A DNA stretch of 64,000 bases from contig JARGPU010000001.1 in the NCBI GenBank assembly GCA_029210325.1, positions 196,126 to 260,125 of the forward strand. Direction: 5' to 3'. Source of the DNA: Alcanivoracaceae bacterium. Lineage in GTDB: Bacteria > Pseudomonadota > Gammaproteobacteria > Pseudomonadales > Alcanivoracaceae. The notes beneath the pieces are model-generated. The model did no database searches and was not told where the DNA came from. It saw only the letters and a list, made by a program, of their open reading frames with translations. Of this stretch, positions 28,261 through 38,560 are shown piece after piece (position 1 is the first letter of the stretch; each line of letters opens with the position of its first letter). A program made the translations under genes and the position numbers.

Positions 28261-30267
28261 ATGACCGCTGTTACCCGATCCCGTGAACTTGCCAACGCCA
28301 TCCGGGCGCTGAGTATGGATGCCGTTCAGCAAGCCAATTCCGGTCACCCGGGTGCGCCGATGGGCATGGCGGATATCGCCGAAGTGCTGTGGCGCGGTTT
28401 TTTGAAACACAATCCGAATAATCCGCAGTGGGCTAACCGCGATCGCTTTGTGCTGTCGAACGGTCATGGCTCCATGCTGCTCTATTCACTGCTGCATTTG
28501 AGCGGCTACAAGCTGTCTATTGATGATCTGAAGAACTTCCGCCAATTGCATAGCCCCACCGCCGGCCATCCGGAATACCACGAGTGCCCCGGCGTGGAGA
28601 CCACCACTGGCCCGCTGGGTCAGGGCATTGCCAATGCGGTGGGCATGGCGCTGTCAGAAAAAATCCTCGCCGCGCAATTCAACCGCGATGGCTTCCCGGT
28701 GATTGATCACTACACCTACAGCTTCCTTGGCGACGGCTGCATGATGGAAGGCATTTCCCACGAGGCCTGCTCGCTGGCTGGCACACTGGGTCTGGGCAAA
28801 TTGATTGCCTTTTATGATGACAACGGCATTTCCATCGATGGCGAAGTGGAAGGCTGGTTTACCGACGACACCGTTGAGCGTTTCCGCGCTTACGGTTGGC
28901 AGGTTATTCCGCATGTTGATGGTCACGATGCGGAAGAAATTCGCATTGCACTGGAAACCGCCCGCGCCAATACCGAACAACCGACTCTGATTTGCTGCCG
29001 CACAGTGATCGGTTTTGGTAGCCCGAACAAGCAGGGCAAAGAAGAATGTCACGGCGCACCGCTGGGAGCCGACGAAATTGCTCTGGCTCGGGAAAGCCTT
29101 GGCTGGAAATACGGCCCGTTTGAAATCCCTGCGGACATCTATAAAGACTGGAACGCTGCCGACGCCGGCGATGCCACGGAAGCCGAGTGGAACAAGCTGA
29201 TGGATAGCTATCAGGCCAAGTTTCCAGCGGAAGGCGCTGAGTTGCGTCGTCGTCTGGCGGGCGAGTTACCGGCGGATTTTGCTGATAAGGCGGATGCCTT
29301 CGTTAAAGCCTGCCAGGAAAAAATGGAAAAGGTTGCTACCCGTAAGGCGAGCCAGAACACGCTGGATGCATTTGGCCCGTTGTTGCCGGAGCTGACTGGT
29401 GGCTCTGCCGATCTCGGCGGCTCCAACAACACCGTATGGAAAGGCTGCAAATCAATTACCGGTCAGGACGCCAGCGGCAACTACATTCATTACGGCGTGC
29501 GCGAATTCGCCATGACTGCAATCATGAACGGCATGGTGTTGCATGGCGGCTTGCGCCCCTACGGCGGAACCTTCCTGGTGTTTATGGAATACGCCCGCAA
29601 TGCCGTGCGTATGGCCGCACTGATGGGCCAGCCCAATATTCTGGTTTACACCCACGACTCCATCGGTCTGGGCGAAGACGGTCCGACCCACCAGCCGATT
29701 GAACAGCTGGCAAGCCTGCGCATGACCCCGAATATGCGCACCTGGCGGCCCTGCGACACGGTCGAGTCAGCGGTGTCCTGGAAGCAGGCCATTGTCCGCA
29801 CCGACGGGCCGACAGCACTGGTGTTCAGCCGTCAGGGTCTGCCTTGTATGGCTCGCGATGAAAACAAGCTGACGGAGATCGCTCGCGGCGGCTACGTGCT
29901 AACACAAACCGGTAACGGCACACCGGATGCGATCATTATCGCCACCGGCTCGGAAGTGGAAATTGCCATGCAGGCTGCGGAGAAGCTCGGTGCAGCCGGA
30001 AAAAATGTGCGGGTAGTATCCATGCCCTGCGTTGAAGAGTTTCTGGCCCAGGATCGCGACTGGCAGGAAGCGGTATTGCCTGCCGCGGTACGCAACCGGG
30101 TGGCCGTGGAAGCGGGCATCAAGGATTACTGGTACCGCTTTGTCGGCCTCGACGGCCGCATTATTGGTATGAGCAGCTTTGGTGCATCCGCTCCCGCTCC
30201 CGCATTGTTCAAACACTTCGGCATTACTGCAGGTGCGGTAGTCAGTGCCGTAGAGGAACTGATCTGA
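28261..30267 (+). CDS. tkt: Transketolase
   Basis: Thiamine-diphosphate enzyme (668 aa) of the pentose phosphate pathway that moves two-carbon units between sugar phosphates. [20 protein letters not shown] carries the ThDP/Mg site (GDG...N-like motif). [21 protein letters not shown]-type residues and the middle-domain [13 protein letters not shown] region with the catalytic Glu are present. ATG 28261 follows AGGAG at good spacing; a TTG one codon earlier is less likely. It is the first gene of tkt-gap-pgk-fba, with one base between its stop and the next start. Confidence 0.97.
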   Translation: MTAVTRSRELANAIRALSMDAVQQANSGHPGAPMGMADIAEVLWRGFLKHNPNNPQWANRDRFVLSNGHGSMLLYSLLHLSGYKLSIDDLKNFRQLHSPTAGHPEYHECPGVETTTGPLGQGIANAVGMALSEKILAAQFNRDGFPVIDHYTYSFLGDGCMMEGISHEACSLAGTLGLGKLIAFYDDNGISIDGEVEGWFTDDTVERFRAYGWQVIPHVDGHDAEEIRIALETARANTEQPTLICCRTVIGFGSPNKQGKEECHGAPLGADEIALARESLGWKYGPFEIPADIYKDWNAADAGDATEAEWNKLMDSYQAKFPAEGAELRRRLAGELPADFADKADAFVKACQEKMEKVATRKASQNTLDAFGPLLPELTGGSADLGGSNNTVWKGCKSITGQDASGNYIHYGVREFAMTAIMNGMVLHGGLRPYGGTFLVFMEYARNAVRMAALMGQPNILVYTHDSIGLGEDGPTHQPIEQLASLRMTPNMRTWRPCDTVESAVSWKQAIVRTDGPTALVFSRQGLPCMARDENKLTEIARGGYVLTQTGNGTPDAIIIATGSEVEIAMQAAEKLGAAGKNVRVVSMPCVEEFLAQDRDWQEAVLPAAVRNRVAVEAGIKDYWYRFVGLDGRIIGMSSFGASAPAPALFKHFGITAGAVVSAVEELI

Positions 30268-30268
30268 C

Positions 30269-31297
30269 GTGAAAATTGCCCTGAACGGCTATGGCCGGGT
30301 TGGCCGCTCCTTTATTCGCGCTCTGGTGGAGCGCGAAGCAAGCGGCTGGACGGCGCCGTTTGCCGTAGTGGCAATCAATGATCTCGGCTCCGCTGAAGAT
30401 CTGCATTATCTGACCAAGTACGACACCGCCCATGGTGTATTTCTGGAGCAGGTCGAGCTGATTAATGGTCGGCTGCGCGTTGGTAATCATGCGCCGCAAT
30501 TACTCCACGAAAAAGATCCGTCACGACTGCCCTGGAAACAACTTGGGGTAGATCTGGTACTGGAATGCACCGGCGAGTTCCGCAGTCATAAAAATGCCTC
30601 CCAGCATCTTGTTGCTGGTGCAGAGCGGGTGATGATTGGTGCGGTGCCGTTTGATTATGCCGATGCACTAATGGTGTGGGGTGTTAATCACGATACGCTG
30701 CAAGACAATGATCGCGTGCTGTCCGCCACCTCCTGCACCACACAATGTATTACCCCCCTATTAGCCCTGCTGGACCGTAAATACGGCGTAGAGCAGGTGC
30801 TGATGAAAGAAGTTCATGCCTACACCTCCGATCAGTCGCTGCTGGATCATGTGCATCGTGACCCGCGCCGGGGCAGGGCGGCGGCGCAGAATATTGTGCC
30901 GACCACTTCCAGCGCCATCGGTGCGGTACAAAAAGTTCTACCGCAACTGGCTGGCCGGATCAGTGGCGATTCCATTCGTGTGCCCACATTAAATGTGGCC
31001 ATGGTCGATCTGACCCTGACGCTGCGCCACACACCGAGCGTCGCCGAGATTGATCAACTGTTTGCTGATGCCAGTGAAGAAAGTCCGGAGCTGTTCGGCT
31101 ACAACACCGAACAACTGGTAAGCAGTGATTTTAATCATCGCCCCGAGTCAGCGATTTACGACGCCACTCAAACACGTATTCAGGGCGACTTGGTCCATAT
31201 TGTTGCCTGGTATGACAACGAATGGGGCTATGCCAACCGACTGCTCGATCTGGTCGACTGGCTGGCTCACAACAATCACACAGCTACTGACTCGTAA
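30269..31297 (+). CDS. GAPDH-family dehydrogenase (gap/epd)
   Basis: NAD-dependent phosphorylating aldehyde dehydrogenase of 342 aa, acting on glyceraldehyde-3-phosphate or erythrose-4-phosphate. The Rossmann motif is MKIALNGYGRVGRSF. The catalytic Cys is in SATSCTTQ, where the usual Asn after CTT is Gln. The usual T-x-TGAA phosphate loop reads TTSSAIGA. RVPTLNVAMVDL and WYDNEWGYANR are normal. Operon position between tkt and pgk often holds epd, but parts (HAYTSDQSLLD) look more like gap, so I leave it open. GTG start, 1 nt after the tkt stop. Confidence 0.85.
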   Translation: MKIALNGYGRVGRSFIRALVEREASGWTAPFAVVAINDLGSAEDLHYLTKYDTAHGVFLEQVELINGRLRVGNHAPQLLHEKDPSRLPWKQLGVDLVLECTGEFRSHKNASQHLVAGAERVMIGAVPFDYADALMVWGVNHDTLQDNDRVLSATSCTTQCITPLLALLDRKYGVEQVLMKEVHAYTSDQSLLDHVHRDPRRGRAAAQNIVPTTSSAIGAVQKVLPQLAGRISGDSIRVPTLNVAMVDLTLTLRHTPSVAEIDQLFADASEESPELFGYNTEQLVSSDFNHRPESAIYDATQTRIQGDLVHIVAWYDNEWGYANRLLDLVDWLAHNNHTATDS

Positions 31298-31310
31298 TTG
31301 AGGACACACC

Positions 31311-32471
31311 ATGACCATCCTGCGGATGATTGATCTGGACCTGAAAGGCAAACGCGTCCTGATTCGTGAAGATCTCAACGTGCCGGTAAAAGATGGCCGC
31401 GTGACTTCGGATATCCGTATCCAGGCATCCATGGCAACCATTCGTCATGCCATGGATGCCGGTGCCAAGGTGATGCTGATGTCTCACCTCGGTCGCCCGG
31501 AAGAGGGCGTGTTTGATGATAGCGCCTCGCTGCGTCCGGTAGCGGAGCATCTTGGCAAGCTACTCGGCCGGGAAGTGCGCTTGATCCGTGACTATCTTGG
31601 CGGCGTCGAAGTAGCCGATGGGGAAGTGGTGTTGTTCGAGAACGTGCGCTTTAATAAAGGCGAAAAGAAAGATAACGAAGATCTGGCCAAACAATACGCC
31701 GCTCTGTGCGATGTATTCGTTATGGACGCATTTGGTACCGCGCATCGAGCCCAGGCCTCCACCCACGGTGTGGCCAAGTTTGCTCCGACTGCCTGCGCTG
31801 GCCCACTTCTGTCTGAAGAGCTGGATGCACTTGGCCGGGCACTGGGCAACCCGGAAAAGCCACTGGTGGCCATTGTTGCCGGCTCAAAAGTGTCGACCAA
31901 GCTGGAACTGCTCGAATCACTGGCAGACAAAGTAGACCAGTTGATTGTTGGCGGCGGTATCGCCAACACTTTCCTGGCCGCGGCTGGCAAGCCGGTGGGT
32001 AAGTCACTATACGAACCTGATCTGCTCGACTCCGCCAGGCGCATTGCCACCAAGGTACAGATTCCTCTGCCGGTGGACGTGGTGGTAGCCAAAGAGTTTG
32101 CAGCCAATGCCGCTGCCACGGTAAAGAACGTCGATGATGTGGCGGATGACGATATGATTCTCGATATCGGCCCAAAAACAGCGCACGTGTTTGCCGCGCT
32201 CATGAAAGAAGCCCGCACTATTGTCTGGAATGGCCCGGTTGGGGTGTTCGAGTTCGATCAGTTTGGTAACGGCACCCGTGAGCTGGCAGAAGCCATCGCC
32301 GAAAGTGATGCCTTCTCTATTGCCGGCGGTGGCGATACGCTGGCAGCGGTAGACAAGTACGGCATCAGCGATAAAGTGTCTTATATCTCCACCGGTGGTG
32401 GCGCCTTCCTCGAGTTTCTCGAAGGTAAGGTACTGCCAGCAGTGGCTATTCTTGAAACACGCGGTCAATAA
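31311..32471 (+). CDS. pgk: Phosphoglycerate kinase
   Basis: Glycolytic/gluconeogenic kinase interconverting 1,3-bisphosphoglycerate and 3-phosphoglycerate, 386 aa, cytoplasmic. [19 protein letters not shown] and [11 protein letters not shown] are substrate-binding signatures. [10 protein letters not shown] and the C-terminal nucleotide-binding [16 protein letters not shown] are complete. It is third in the tkt-gap-pgk-fba operon, 13 nt after the dehydrogenase gene, with ribosome-binding sequence GAGGA. Confidence 0.97.
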   Translation: MTILRMIDLDLKGKRVLIREDLNVPVKDGRVTSDIRIQASMATIRHAMDAGAKVMLMSHLGRPEEGVFDDSASLRPVAEHLGKLLGREVRLIRDYLGGVEVADGEVVLFENVRFNKGEKKDNEDLAKQYAALCDVFVMDAFGTAHRAQASTHGVAKFAPTACAGPLLSEELDALGRALGNPEKPLVAIVAGSKVSTKLELLESLADKVDQLIVGGGIANTFLAAAGKPVGKSLYEPDLLDSARRIATKVQIPLPVDVVVAKEFAANAAATVKNVDDVADDDMILDIGPKTAHVFAALMKEARTIVWNGPVGVFEFDQFGNGTRELAEAIAESDAFSIAGGGDTLAAVDKYGISDKVSYISTGGGAFLEFLEGKVLPAVAILETRGQ

Positions 32472-32483
32472 GGGAGCCTTGTC

Positions 32484-33548
32484 ATGGCACTGATCAGCAT
32501 GCGTCAACTGCTCGACCACGCCGCCGAATTCGGCTACGGCGTGCCGGCCTTCAACGTCAACAATATGGAGCAAATGCGCGCCATTATGGAGGCGGCAGAT
32601 CAGACCGATTCTCCGGTGATCGTGCAGGCCAGTGCAGGGGCTCGCAAATATGCAGGGGCGCCGTTTCTGCGTCACCTGATTCTGGCGGCGATTGAAGAGT
32701 TTCCGCATATCCCGGTGGTGATGCATCAGGATCACGGCACCAGCCCGGCAATTTGTCAGCGCTCGATCCAGCTGGGCTTCTCCTCAGTGATGATGGATGG
32801 CTCGCTAGGTGAAGATGGTAAGACTCCCACCGACTATGACTACAACGTCAATGTCACTCGCACCGTGGTGGACTTTGCCCATGCCTGCGGCGTGTCTGTG
32901 GAAGGCGAGCTGGGCTGCCTCGGCTCGCTGGAAACCGGCACCGCCGGTGAAGAAGACGGCGTCGGAGCCGAAGGCGTGCTTGAGCATAGTCAGCTGCTGA
33001 CCGACCCGGAAGAAGCCGCAGACTTCGTCAAAAAAACAAGGGTGGACGCCTTGGCGATTGCCATCGGCACCAGTCATGGCGCTTACAAATTCAGCCGTCC
33101 ACCAACTGGTGACATTCTCGCCATTGATCGCATCAAGGCTATTAATGCGCGCATTCCAGACACCCACCTGGTGATGCATGGCTCTTCCTCGGTGCCGCAG
33201 GAATGGCTGAAGGTGATCAACGAGTTCGGCGGCGAGATCGGCGAAACCTATGGCGTTCCGGTGGAAGAAATTGTTGAAGGCATCAAGCACGGCGTGCGCA
33301 AGGTCAATATCGATACCGATCTGCGCTTGGCATCTACCGGTGCCATCCGTCGCTTCCTGGCCCAGAACAAGGCCGAGTTCGACCCGCGTAAATATCTGGC
33401 GGTGGCCACAAAGGCGATGAAAGAAATTTGCCTGGCTCGCTACGAAGCCTTCGGCACCGCCGGGCAGGCCAGCAAGATCAAGGTGCTGTCACTGGATGCC
33501 ATGACTACTCGCTACAGCAAGGGTGAACTGGACCCGCGGGTTAAGTAG
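32484..33548 (+). CDS. fba: Fructose-bisphosphate aldolase, class II
   Basis: Zn-dependent aldolase of 354 aa, the CbbA/FbaA-type class II enzyme. [10 protein letters not shown] carries the catalytic Asp and a Zn-binding His. [31 protein letters not shown] and [11 protein letters not shown] are in order. Fourth and last in the operon; a good terminator follows within 10 nt. In an alkane degrader this operon would work mainly in gluconeogenesis, an inference from lifestyle only. Confidence 0.96.
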   Translation: MALISMRQLLDHAAEFGYGVPAFNVNNMEQMRAIMEAADQTDSPVIVQASAGARKYAGAPFLRHLILAAIEEFPHIPVVMHQDHGTSPAICQRSIQLGFSSVMMDGSLGEDGKTPTDYDYNVNVTRTVVDFAHACGVSVEGELGCLGSLETGTAGEEDGVGAEGVLEHSQLLTDPEEAADFVKKTRVDALAIAIGTSHGAYKFSRPPTGDILAIDRIKAINARIPDTHLVMHGSSSVPQEWLKVINEFGGEIGETYGVPVEEIVEGIKHGVRKVNIDTDLRLASTGAIRRFLAQNKAEFDPRKYLAVATKAMKEICLARYEAFGTAGQASKIKVLSLDAMTTRYSKGELDPRVK

Positions 33549-33556
33549 CACCTGAT

Positions 33557-33584
33557 AAAAAGGCCGGCATTGCCGGCTTTTTTT
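33557..33584 (+). terminator. Rho-independent terminator after fba
   Basis: GCCGGCA (33563-33569) and TGCCGGC (33571-33577) pair in a short GC stem, with an A-run before and a T-run after. It ends the tkt-gap-pgk-fba transcript. Confidence 0.9.
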
Positions 33585-33717
33585 ATATTCCTGATAGAAC
33601 AGAATGCCGGAGTCAGCGCTAAAACTGATCAGAATCAATTTCAGGCGTTTCCCCACGTGTAACGGCCCAGTATCCAGCGTATAAAGAGAATCTGATTTTT
33701 CAGGGAGACTGGCTTCA

Positions 33718-34938
33718 GTGGACATCGCTCCTTCCGTCGCCATTGTAGGCGCTGGCATCTCCGGTCTTACCTGCGCGCTGGCACTCCAGCAGCGGGGGTT
33801 ACGGCCAAAGATACTGGAGCAGGCAGCTCTGCTGCGCCAGCTTGGCGCCGGCTTGCAGCTTAGCCCCAATGCCATGTCGGTGATGGCCAAGCTTGGTCTG
33901 CAGCAAGTCCTGCTGGACACCGGCAGCGCGCCAGAAGGCATTCGCAGCGTTAACTGGCGCAGCGGCAACGATATCGCCCGGGTGCCCTTTGCTGCTCTGG
34001 GTTTCGACTTTCCCTATGTACATGTGCACCGCGCGGATCTGCAGCAGGCGCTGCTTGATGCGGTACTCGCCAATGACCCGGACTGCCTGCTGACTGATCA
34101 GCATGTCGAGGCAGTAGTCGCCGAACAGGATGGCGTCACTTTGCTGATCCGTCATGGTGAACCGGTCTATGCCAACTGGGTGGTTGGCGCCGATGGCATT
34201 CGCTCACGCTGCCGTGATTATGTGGTCAGCGATAACGCCGCGCCCCGTTTCACCGGAAACGTTGCCTGGCGCGGCTTGCTGCGCACCGACAGTTTGCCGG
34301 AACGACTCAGGCCGCCACGGTGGGCCAATATCTGGATGGGGCCGGGTCGCCATGTGGTGGTGTATTACCTGCGCGGCGGTGAGCTGATAAATTTTGTTGC
34401 TGTGCGCGAGCAGGATGACTGGCAGGAAGAATCGTGGAATGCACCGGCCTCGCTACGCGATCTATTGCACGATTTCGCCGACTGGGACCCGACCCTGTTT
34501 GATCTACTCTCCCACACTGACCCAAAAAGTTGCTTCCGCTGGGCATTATTCGATCGCGACCCGATCAGTCAGTGGTACAAGGACCGTCTGATACTGATCG
34601 GCGATGCCGCCCACCCGATGCTTCCGTTTCTCGCTCAGGGCGCCGCCATGGGCATTGAGGATGCCTGGGTACTGAGTGAGCTGATCGCCTCCGGCGGTGG
34701 CGACGTTGGTGCTCAATTTCAAACACTGCGCGAACAGCGTTGCAGCAGGGTTCAGCAGCTGGCTCGCGACAATATGGTTCTGTTTCACCATCGCAATCCA
34801 GTGCTGCGAAATGGACGGGACCTAGTTGCTCAGGGACTGTCTATGGTCAGCCCGGCACTGGCGGCAAAGCGCGTTAGATGGATTTATGACTGGCGCCCTA
34901 CAACCGTCTCGGCGGCTGACCAGGCTTCGCATAGCTAA
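33718..34938 (+). CDS. FAD-dependent aromatic monooxygenase (class A)
   Basis: Single-component flavoprotein hydroxylase of the salicylate/3-hydroxybenzoate hydroxylase type, 406 aa. The FAD dinucleotide motif is VGAGISGLTCALALQQRGL, the DG motif is VGADGIRSRCRDY and the GD motif is LIGDAAHPMLPFLAQGAAMG. GTG start preceded by AGGGAGA. Substrate unknown; neighbouring genes do not form an aromatic pathway. Its last 41 nt overlap the convergent flavin reductase gene. Confidence 0.88.
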   Translation: MDIAPSVAIVGAGISGLTCALALQQRGLRPKILEQAALLRQLGAGLQLSPNAMSVMAKLGLQQVLLDTGSAPEGIRSVNWRSGNDIARVPFAALGFDFPYVHVHRADLQQALLDAVLANDPDCLLTDQHVEAVVAEQDGVTLLIRHGEPVYANWVVGADGIRSRCRDYVVSDNAAPRFTGNVAWRGLLRTDSLPERLRPPRWANIWMGPGRHVVVYYLRGGELINFVAVREQDDWQEESWNAPASLRDLLHDFADWDPTLFDLLSHTDPKSCFRWALFDRDPISQWYKDRLILIGDAAHPMLPFLAQGAAMGIEDAWVLSELIASGGGDVGAQFQTLREQRCSRVQQLARDNMVLFHHRNPVLRNGRDLVAQGLSMVSPALAAKRVRWIYDWRPTTVSAADQASHS

Positions 34939-35527
34939 GACGGAACAACGGCTCGACCCGGTAGTAGCCATCCAGACCGCCGATAGTCACGGTATCCATT
35001 TCCGCCAAGTCAACGAAGCCATCCTCCGCTAGTGCGTTATCTGGCAACAACACTTCAACAATTTCACCGATAACCATCACCGTTCCATTCAGCTCAATGG
35101 GTTTCATGTCTCGCAGCGCCAGACCAATTTTCATCTTGCTTTGAGCAACATAGGGGGCCGGGTGGAGAGTGCCGTACTCCGCGGTCAGGCCCACCGCAGA
35201 AAACTCCGACTCGTCACGCCCATATCGTGCAGAGGTCTGGTGGGCAGCTTCGGCAATACCCGCATGGACTTGGTTAATAGTGAAGTAGCCGCTATCGGTG
35301 AGATACTCCAGAGTATGCCGGTCCACTGACGGCGGCCGACTGATAAAGGCCAACAAAGGCGGATTAGCCCCCAGATGCACCACAGAGCTGACGATGGCCA
35401 GATTGGCCTGGCCCTCCGGGCCCACCGTGCCAATCAAATTGGCGCTTTTATAGCCGGACAGGCAATTGATAAAGGCCGCACGCTGGCGTTGCGGCAGGGC
35501 ATCAAGATCGGACTGGGTCAACTTCAT
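34898..35527 (-). CDS. Flavin reductase-like FMN-binding protein
   Basis: Split-barrel flavoprotein of 209 aa. GTVGPEGQANLAIVSSVVHL and LLAFISRPPSVDRHTLEYL form the FMN-binding core of the flavin reductase/DIM6-like family, which can feed FMNH2 to oxygenases or act on small substrates. It is convergent with and overlaps the FAD monooxygenase. That enzyme carries its own FAD and needs no reductase, so a functional link is not implied. Confidence 0.85.
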   Translation of the reverse strand: MKLTQSDLDALPQRQRAAFINCLSGYKSANLIGTVGPEGQANLAIVSSVVHLGANPPLLAFISRPPSVDRHTLEYLTDSGYFTINQVHAGIAEAAHQTSARYGRDESEFSAVGLTAEYGTLHPAPYVAQSKMKIGLALRDMKPIELNGTVMVIGEIVEVLLPDNALAEDGFVDLAEMDTVTIGGLDGYYRVEPLFRLSYAKPGQPPRRL

Positions 35528-35658
35528 GATCGGCTCCGGAAAACTGCCTGGATGATAATGTGATGCTCGTTATCGACACGTGATCAGGACAAAAGGATGC
35601 AGAGCGGAAGTACTCGCCGTATTATCAAAAGTCCCTTGATCATCACCCGGGAGACGGC

Positions 35659-36606
35659 GTGCCCTTCAATGTAGACCGTATTCAGCAGAGCTGGGAACCA
35701 CTGTCCTGGGAAGCGCCGCAGGCAATCAGCGGCGAAGCGCATCGCTATGCGAGTTTCTACGGAATTGATTTTGCCAACCAGTTTCCTGATCTGCTGCATG
35801 CATTCGGTTATTTCGAAGCAGCCGGCCATACCATCGCCGTGCATGCATGGCGACCAGCCACACCAAAGGGTTCCGTGCTGGTCTGTCACGGCTATTTTGA
35901 CCATGTCGGCCTGTTTCGCCATGTGATCCGTCATCTGCTCGAGCTGAACTATGCCGTGCTTGCCTATGACCTGCCCGGCCATGGTCTGTCTTCCGGACCT
36001 CGCGCCGCGATTGAAGACTTTACCATCTATCGTGAAGTGCTGAGCCAGTGCCTTGCCAGCAAGGCGAACTCGTTCCCGAAGCCCTGGCATGTGATCGCAC
36101 AGAGTACTGGTGCCGCCATCGCCATGGACTACGCCCTGCATCTGGGAGGTCGCGGCGAGCCGTTCCCGTTCGACAAGATGATATTGCTGGCGCCGCTGGT
36201 AAGACCTGCAAACTGGCGCTATGGCGCATTGCTGCACAGCGTTGTGCGGCCATTTCGGGAAAATGTCCGACGTGTGTTCCGTACCAATTCGAATGATCCG
36301 GAGTTTGTCCATTTTCTTCAGCACCAGGACCCATTGCAGTCGCCGGTACTGTCGGCTCGCTGGGTATCTGCCCTGAAACGCTGGATTCCAGATTTCGAGA
36401 GTGCCAGTCGGGTCAAGATCTCGCCAGTGATCATTCAGGGAGATCTTGATGAAACCGTCGACTGGCGCCACAACCTGAATATCATTGAAGACAAGTTCTC
36501 CAGTCCGGAGATTCATCTGCTGCCCGGTGCCCGCCATCAGCTGGCGAATGAATCGGCTGCCTTCCGGGTCAGGATCAATGCCATTCTGGACCGCCATCTA
36601 GCCTGA
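35659..36606 (+). CDS. Alpha/beta hydrolase, lysophospholipase/S33-like
   Basis: Cytoplasmic hydrolase of 315 aa (no signal peptide). The oxyanion region is VLVCHGYFDHVGLF, followed by LAYDLPGHGLSSG. The nucleophile is in AQSTGAA, the acid in IQGDLDETVDWRHN and the histidine in GARHQLANE. This order fits the PldB/monoacylglycerol lipase-like group; substrate uncertain. GTG start after CGGGAGA. Stand-alone gene, divergent from the flavin reductase. Confidence 0.85.
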   Translation: MPFNVDRIQQSWEPLSWEAPQAISGEAHRYASFYGIDFANQFPDLLHAFGYFEAAGHTIAVHAWRPATPKGSVLVCHGYFDHVGLFRHVIRHLLELNYAVLAYDLPGHGLSSGPRAAIEDFTIYREVLSQCLASKANSFPKPWHVIAQSTGAAIAMDYALHLGGRGEPFPFDKMILLAPLVRPANWRYGALLHSVVRPFRENVRRVFRTNSNDPEFVHFLQHQDPLQSPVLSARWVSALKRWIPDFESASRVKISPVIIQGDLDETVDWRHNLNIIEDKFSSPEIHLLPGARHQLANESAAFRVRINAILDRHLA

Positions 36607-36738
36607 TTGATCAGTTTTTCAGCATGCTGCTGGCGGTGTCTCACTTCGGTCCTTTTCACCAACTCACTACAATACTCTGCCTGGTTGCGGTCCGTTTGGA
36701 GTAACCTGTTTGTCCCATCACTCAAGGAGATATCCCCA

Positions 36739-37179
36739 ATGCGATACAACAAACTGGTTGCGGGTCTGATTCTAGCGGGTGCTGTCGTGGCACCAGTTTA
36801 TGCTGATGACCACGGCGAGACCCCGGCGACCATGCCAACCGAAGCGGATGTGCGCGACAAGGGCGCCGAGATGAAACAAGCAGGCAAGGACAAGGCCGAT
36901 AAAATGAAGGCGAAAGGCAAGGAGAAAGGCGCAGAGATGAAAGAATCTGCTGGCCAAGCCCGTGACGACGTTGTCAGTGGCGAGAAGTCCGCCGAAGACG
37001 CCGCTGAAGAGGTGTCAGAAGACGCTGAGGAGGCCGGCGACGAGATGAAGGAAGAGGCGAAAAAAGTTCCGCCTGGGATGGCCAAGCGTGATGAGCACCC
37101 TTCTACCGGCAAGGGCTCGGAGCAGGGTCAGGAGTCCCGCGCCGCGGAAGAGAAAAGCTGGTGGCGTTTCTGGGATTGA
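36739..37179 (+). CDS. Highly charged periplasmic protein, low complexity
   Basis: Protein of 146 aa with a clear signal peptide (MRYNKLVAGLILAGAVVAPVYA). The mature part is almost wholly Lys/Glu/Asp/Ala/Gly, with repeats such as KGAEMKQAGKDKADKMKAKG and long runs likely to be helical or disordered. The last residues KSWWRFWD are aromatic. It recalls LEA-like or YtxH/apolipoprotein-like stress proteins, but no family is assigned. ATG 36739 has the ribosome-binding site AAGGAGA; an upstream in-frame start would place the signal peptide internally. Confidence 0.75.
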   Translation: MRYNKLVAGLILAGAVVAPVYADDHGETPATMPTEADVRDKGAEMKQAGKDKADKMKAKGKEKGAEMKESAGQARDDVVSGEKSAEDAAEEVSEDAEEAGDEMKEEAKKVPPGMAKRDEHPSTGKGSEQGQESRAAEEKSWWRFWD

Positions 37180-37191
37180 TCCCGGCCCCAT

Positions 37192-37219
37192 AAAAAGCCC
37201 GGCGATGCCGGGCTTTTTT
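37192..37219. terminator. Bidirectional rho-independent terminator
   Basis: AAAAAGCCCGGC (37192-37203) and GCCGGGCTTTTT (37207-37218) form a perfect stem with a 3-nt loop between convergent genes. The stem ends in A- and T-runs, so it can act on both strands. Confidence 0.92.
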
Positions 37220-37246
37220 ATTTCTGTGTCGTTTCAGTCTGTGTCA

Positions 37247-38539
37247 TTACCACTTGATCGGTGCATCCGATGATCCCGGAGTTTCCCGACGGGGCGGCAG
37301 ATTCTTTTCTGGCATTACTGCAACAGCGCGACGCAGTACGTCACCGTTGCTCAGACCACCAGCCTCGCCCTCTATAACCTTGGCAATTCCATATCCCTGA
37401 GCAACAGACACGATCTCCAGTTTGGCCAGTGACTGAGTTTCCAGTTTGACGTCAAAACCGGTATCCGGATCCTTGATGGTCTTGCCACGGCGATGAACAT
37501 GGAAGGTATCACCGGCCGCCATACGACCAGAACCCTGACTGACATAGACGGCTTCTGCACTTTCCACATTGATAATCTGAACCGGGTAGAGCGTATCAAT
37601 AATCTCGCCGCTTATTGCCCGAGCAATATCGGGATAAATCGCATAGGCATACTGCTCCGGTTCATTCGGATAGTCGCGCTCAATACCGATATAACGCTCA
37701 CGCAGCAAATCCTCCGGCGCTTCATAGACAAAGGTGCTACTCCAGACAACTTCCCGAGTGGCAGTTTCAATCACACGGTAACGAACCCGGAAGCGCGGCC
37801 GGAAATCACTGAACTTGGCGCCGTAGAAGGTACGCTTACCGGTGCCGACGCTGAAGTCCTCGACAAGGCCGACAACGATCATATCAGCGCCTAGCTCACG
37901 GGCTTGCTTGGTCTTCTCCACAGGATCCAGAGTGTTCTGCAGGATCTTGTTTTCGCGGACAATGGCTGCATTGAAATCACGATCAAGCACACGAAAACGG
38001 CCGGACTGGGTTAACGCGTCGATCAGCTCCGCACGTAGCTGCGGCAGCACTGACAGCGCAACGACTTTGTCCTTGTTCAGATTAAAGTGCGACTTGGTCG
38101 AGCCAAAGGTCTCAACGGCAATAGATGGCAAGTTGGTGCGATCGCCGAGTACTGACTTATATACCAGCACCTCTGCCTCTACCACGGCACGCCACAAATT
38201 GTCATCCTGACGCTCAACTGATGTGACTTTGTAAGACTTCACATTACCCAGTGTTGGCATCTGTGGTTCCGGCACGCTGGTGGAATGACTTTCCCACACC
38301 ACCGCATCACCTTTTTGCTGCATAACAAATTCATGCACTTCACGGCGGAAATTCGGATCCAGTGCAACCGTCACGCCACCGGCTTGACGGACAGCCTCAA
38401 CCAGAGCATTTCCCACCGCCAGATCCGCGCTATTACCGAATCCCTCGCCACGGGCTGGCACCGTTGTGCTGGCCGCTAATGCTGGCAAGGAAAGCAATAT
38501 CAGCAAAGCACCCGCCAAAACATTGATAACATTTTTCAT
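37247..38539 (-). CDS. Secreted CsgG/LpoB-related envelope protein
   Basis: Protein of 430 aa with a signal peptide ending in ALAAS and no lipobox. Residues ~140-310 resemble the CsgG/TolB-N-like fold (VLPQLRAELIDALTQSGRFR, AELGADMIVVGLVEDF-like and TREVVWSSTFVYEAP). Residues ~320-410 form a beta domain (INVESAEAVYVSQGSGRMAA, VEIVSVAQGYGIAKV-like). It is the last gene of an operon with COG3014-, YcfL- and LpoB-like genes, so a role at the outer membrane or in cell-wall growth is likely. A terminator-like hairpin stands between it and lpoB. Confidence 0.75.
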   Translation of the reverse strand: MKNVINVLAGALLILLSLPALAASTTVPARGEGFGNSADLAVGNALVEAVRQAGGVTVALDPNFRREVHEFVMQQKGDAVVWESHSTSVPEPQMPTLGNVKSYKVTSVERQDDNLWRAVVEAEVLVYKSVLGDRTNLPSIAVETFGSTKSHFNLNKDKVVALSVLPQLRAELIDALTQSGRFRVLDRDFNAAIVRENKILQNTLDPVEKTKQARELGADMIVVGLVEDFSVGTGKRTFYGAKFSDFRPRFRVRYRVIETATREVVWSSTFVYEAPEDLLRERYIGIERDYPNEPEQYAYAIYPDIARAISGEIIDTLYPVQIINVESAEAVYVSQGSGRMAAGDTFHVHRRGKTIKDPDTGFDVKLETQSLAKLEIVSVAQGYGIAKVIEGEAGGLSNGDVLRRAVAVMPEKNLPPRRETPGSSDAPIKW

Positions 38540-38560
38540 TGCACTTCTCCCTTAGATGAA

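Noticed and set aside
34898-35527. Two-component monooxygenase formed by the FAD enzyme and the flavin reductase
   Set aside because: The FAD enzyme has the GxGxxG, DG and GD motifs of single-component hydroxylases; the genes are convergent, not an operon.
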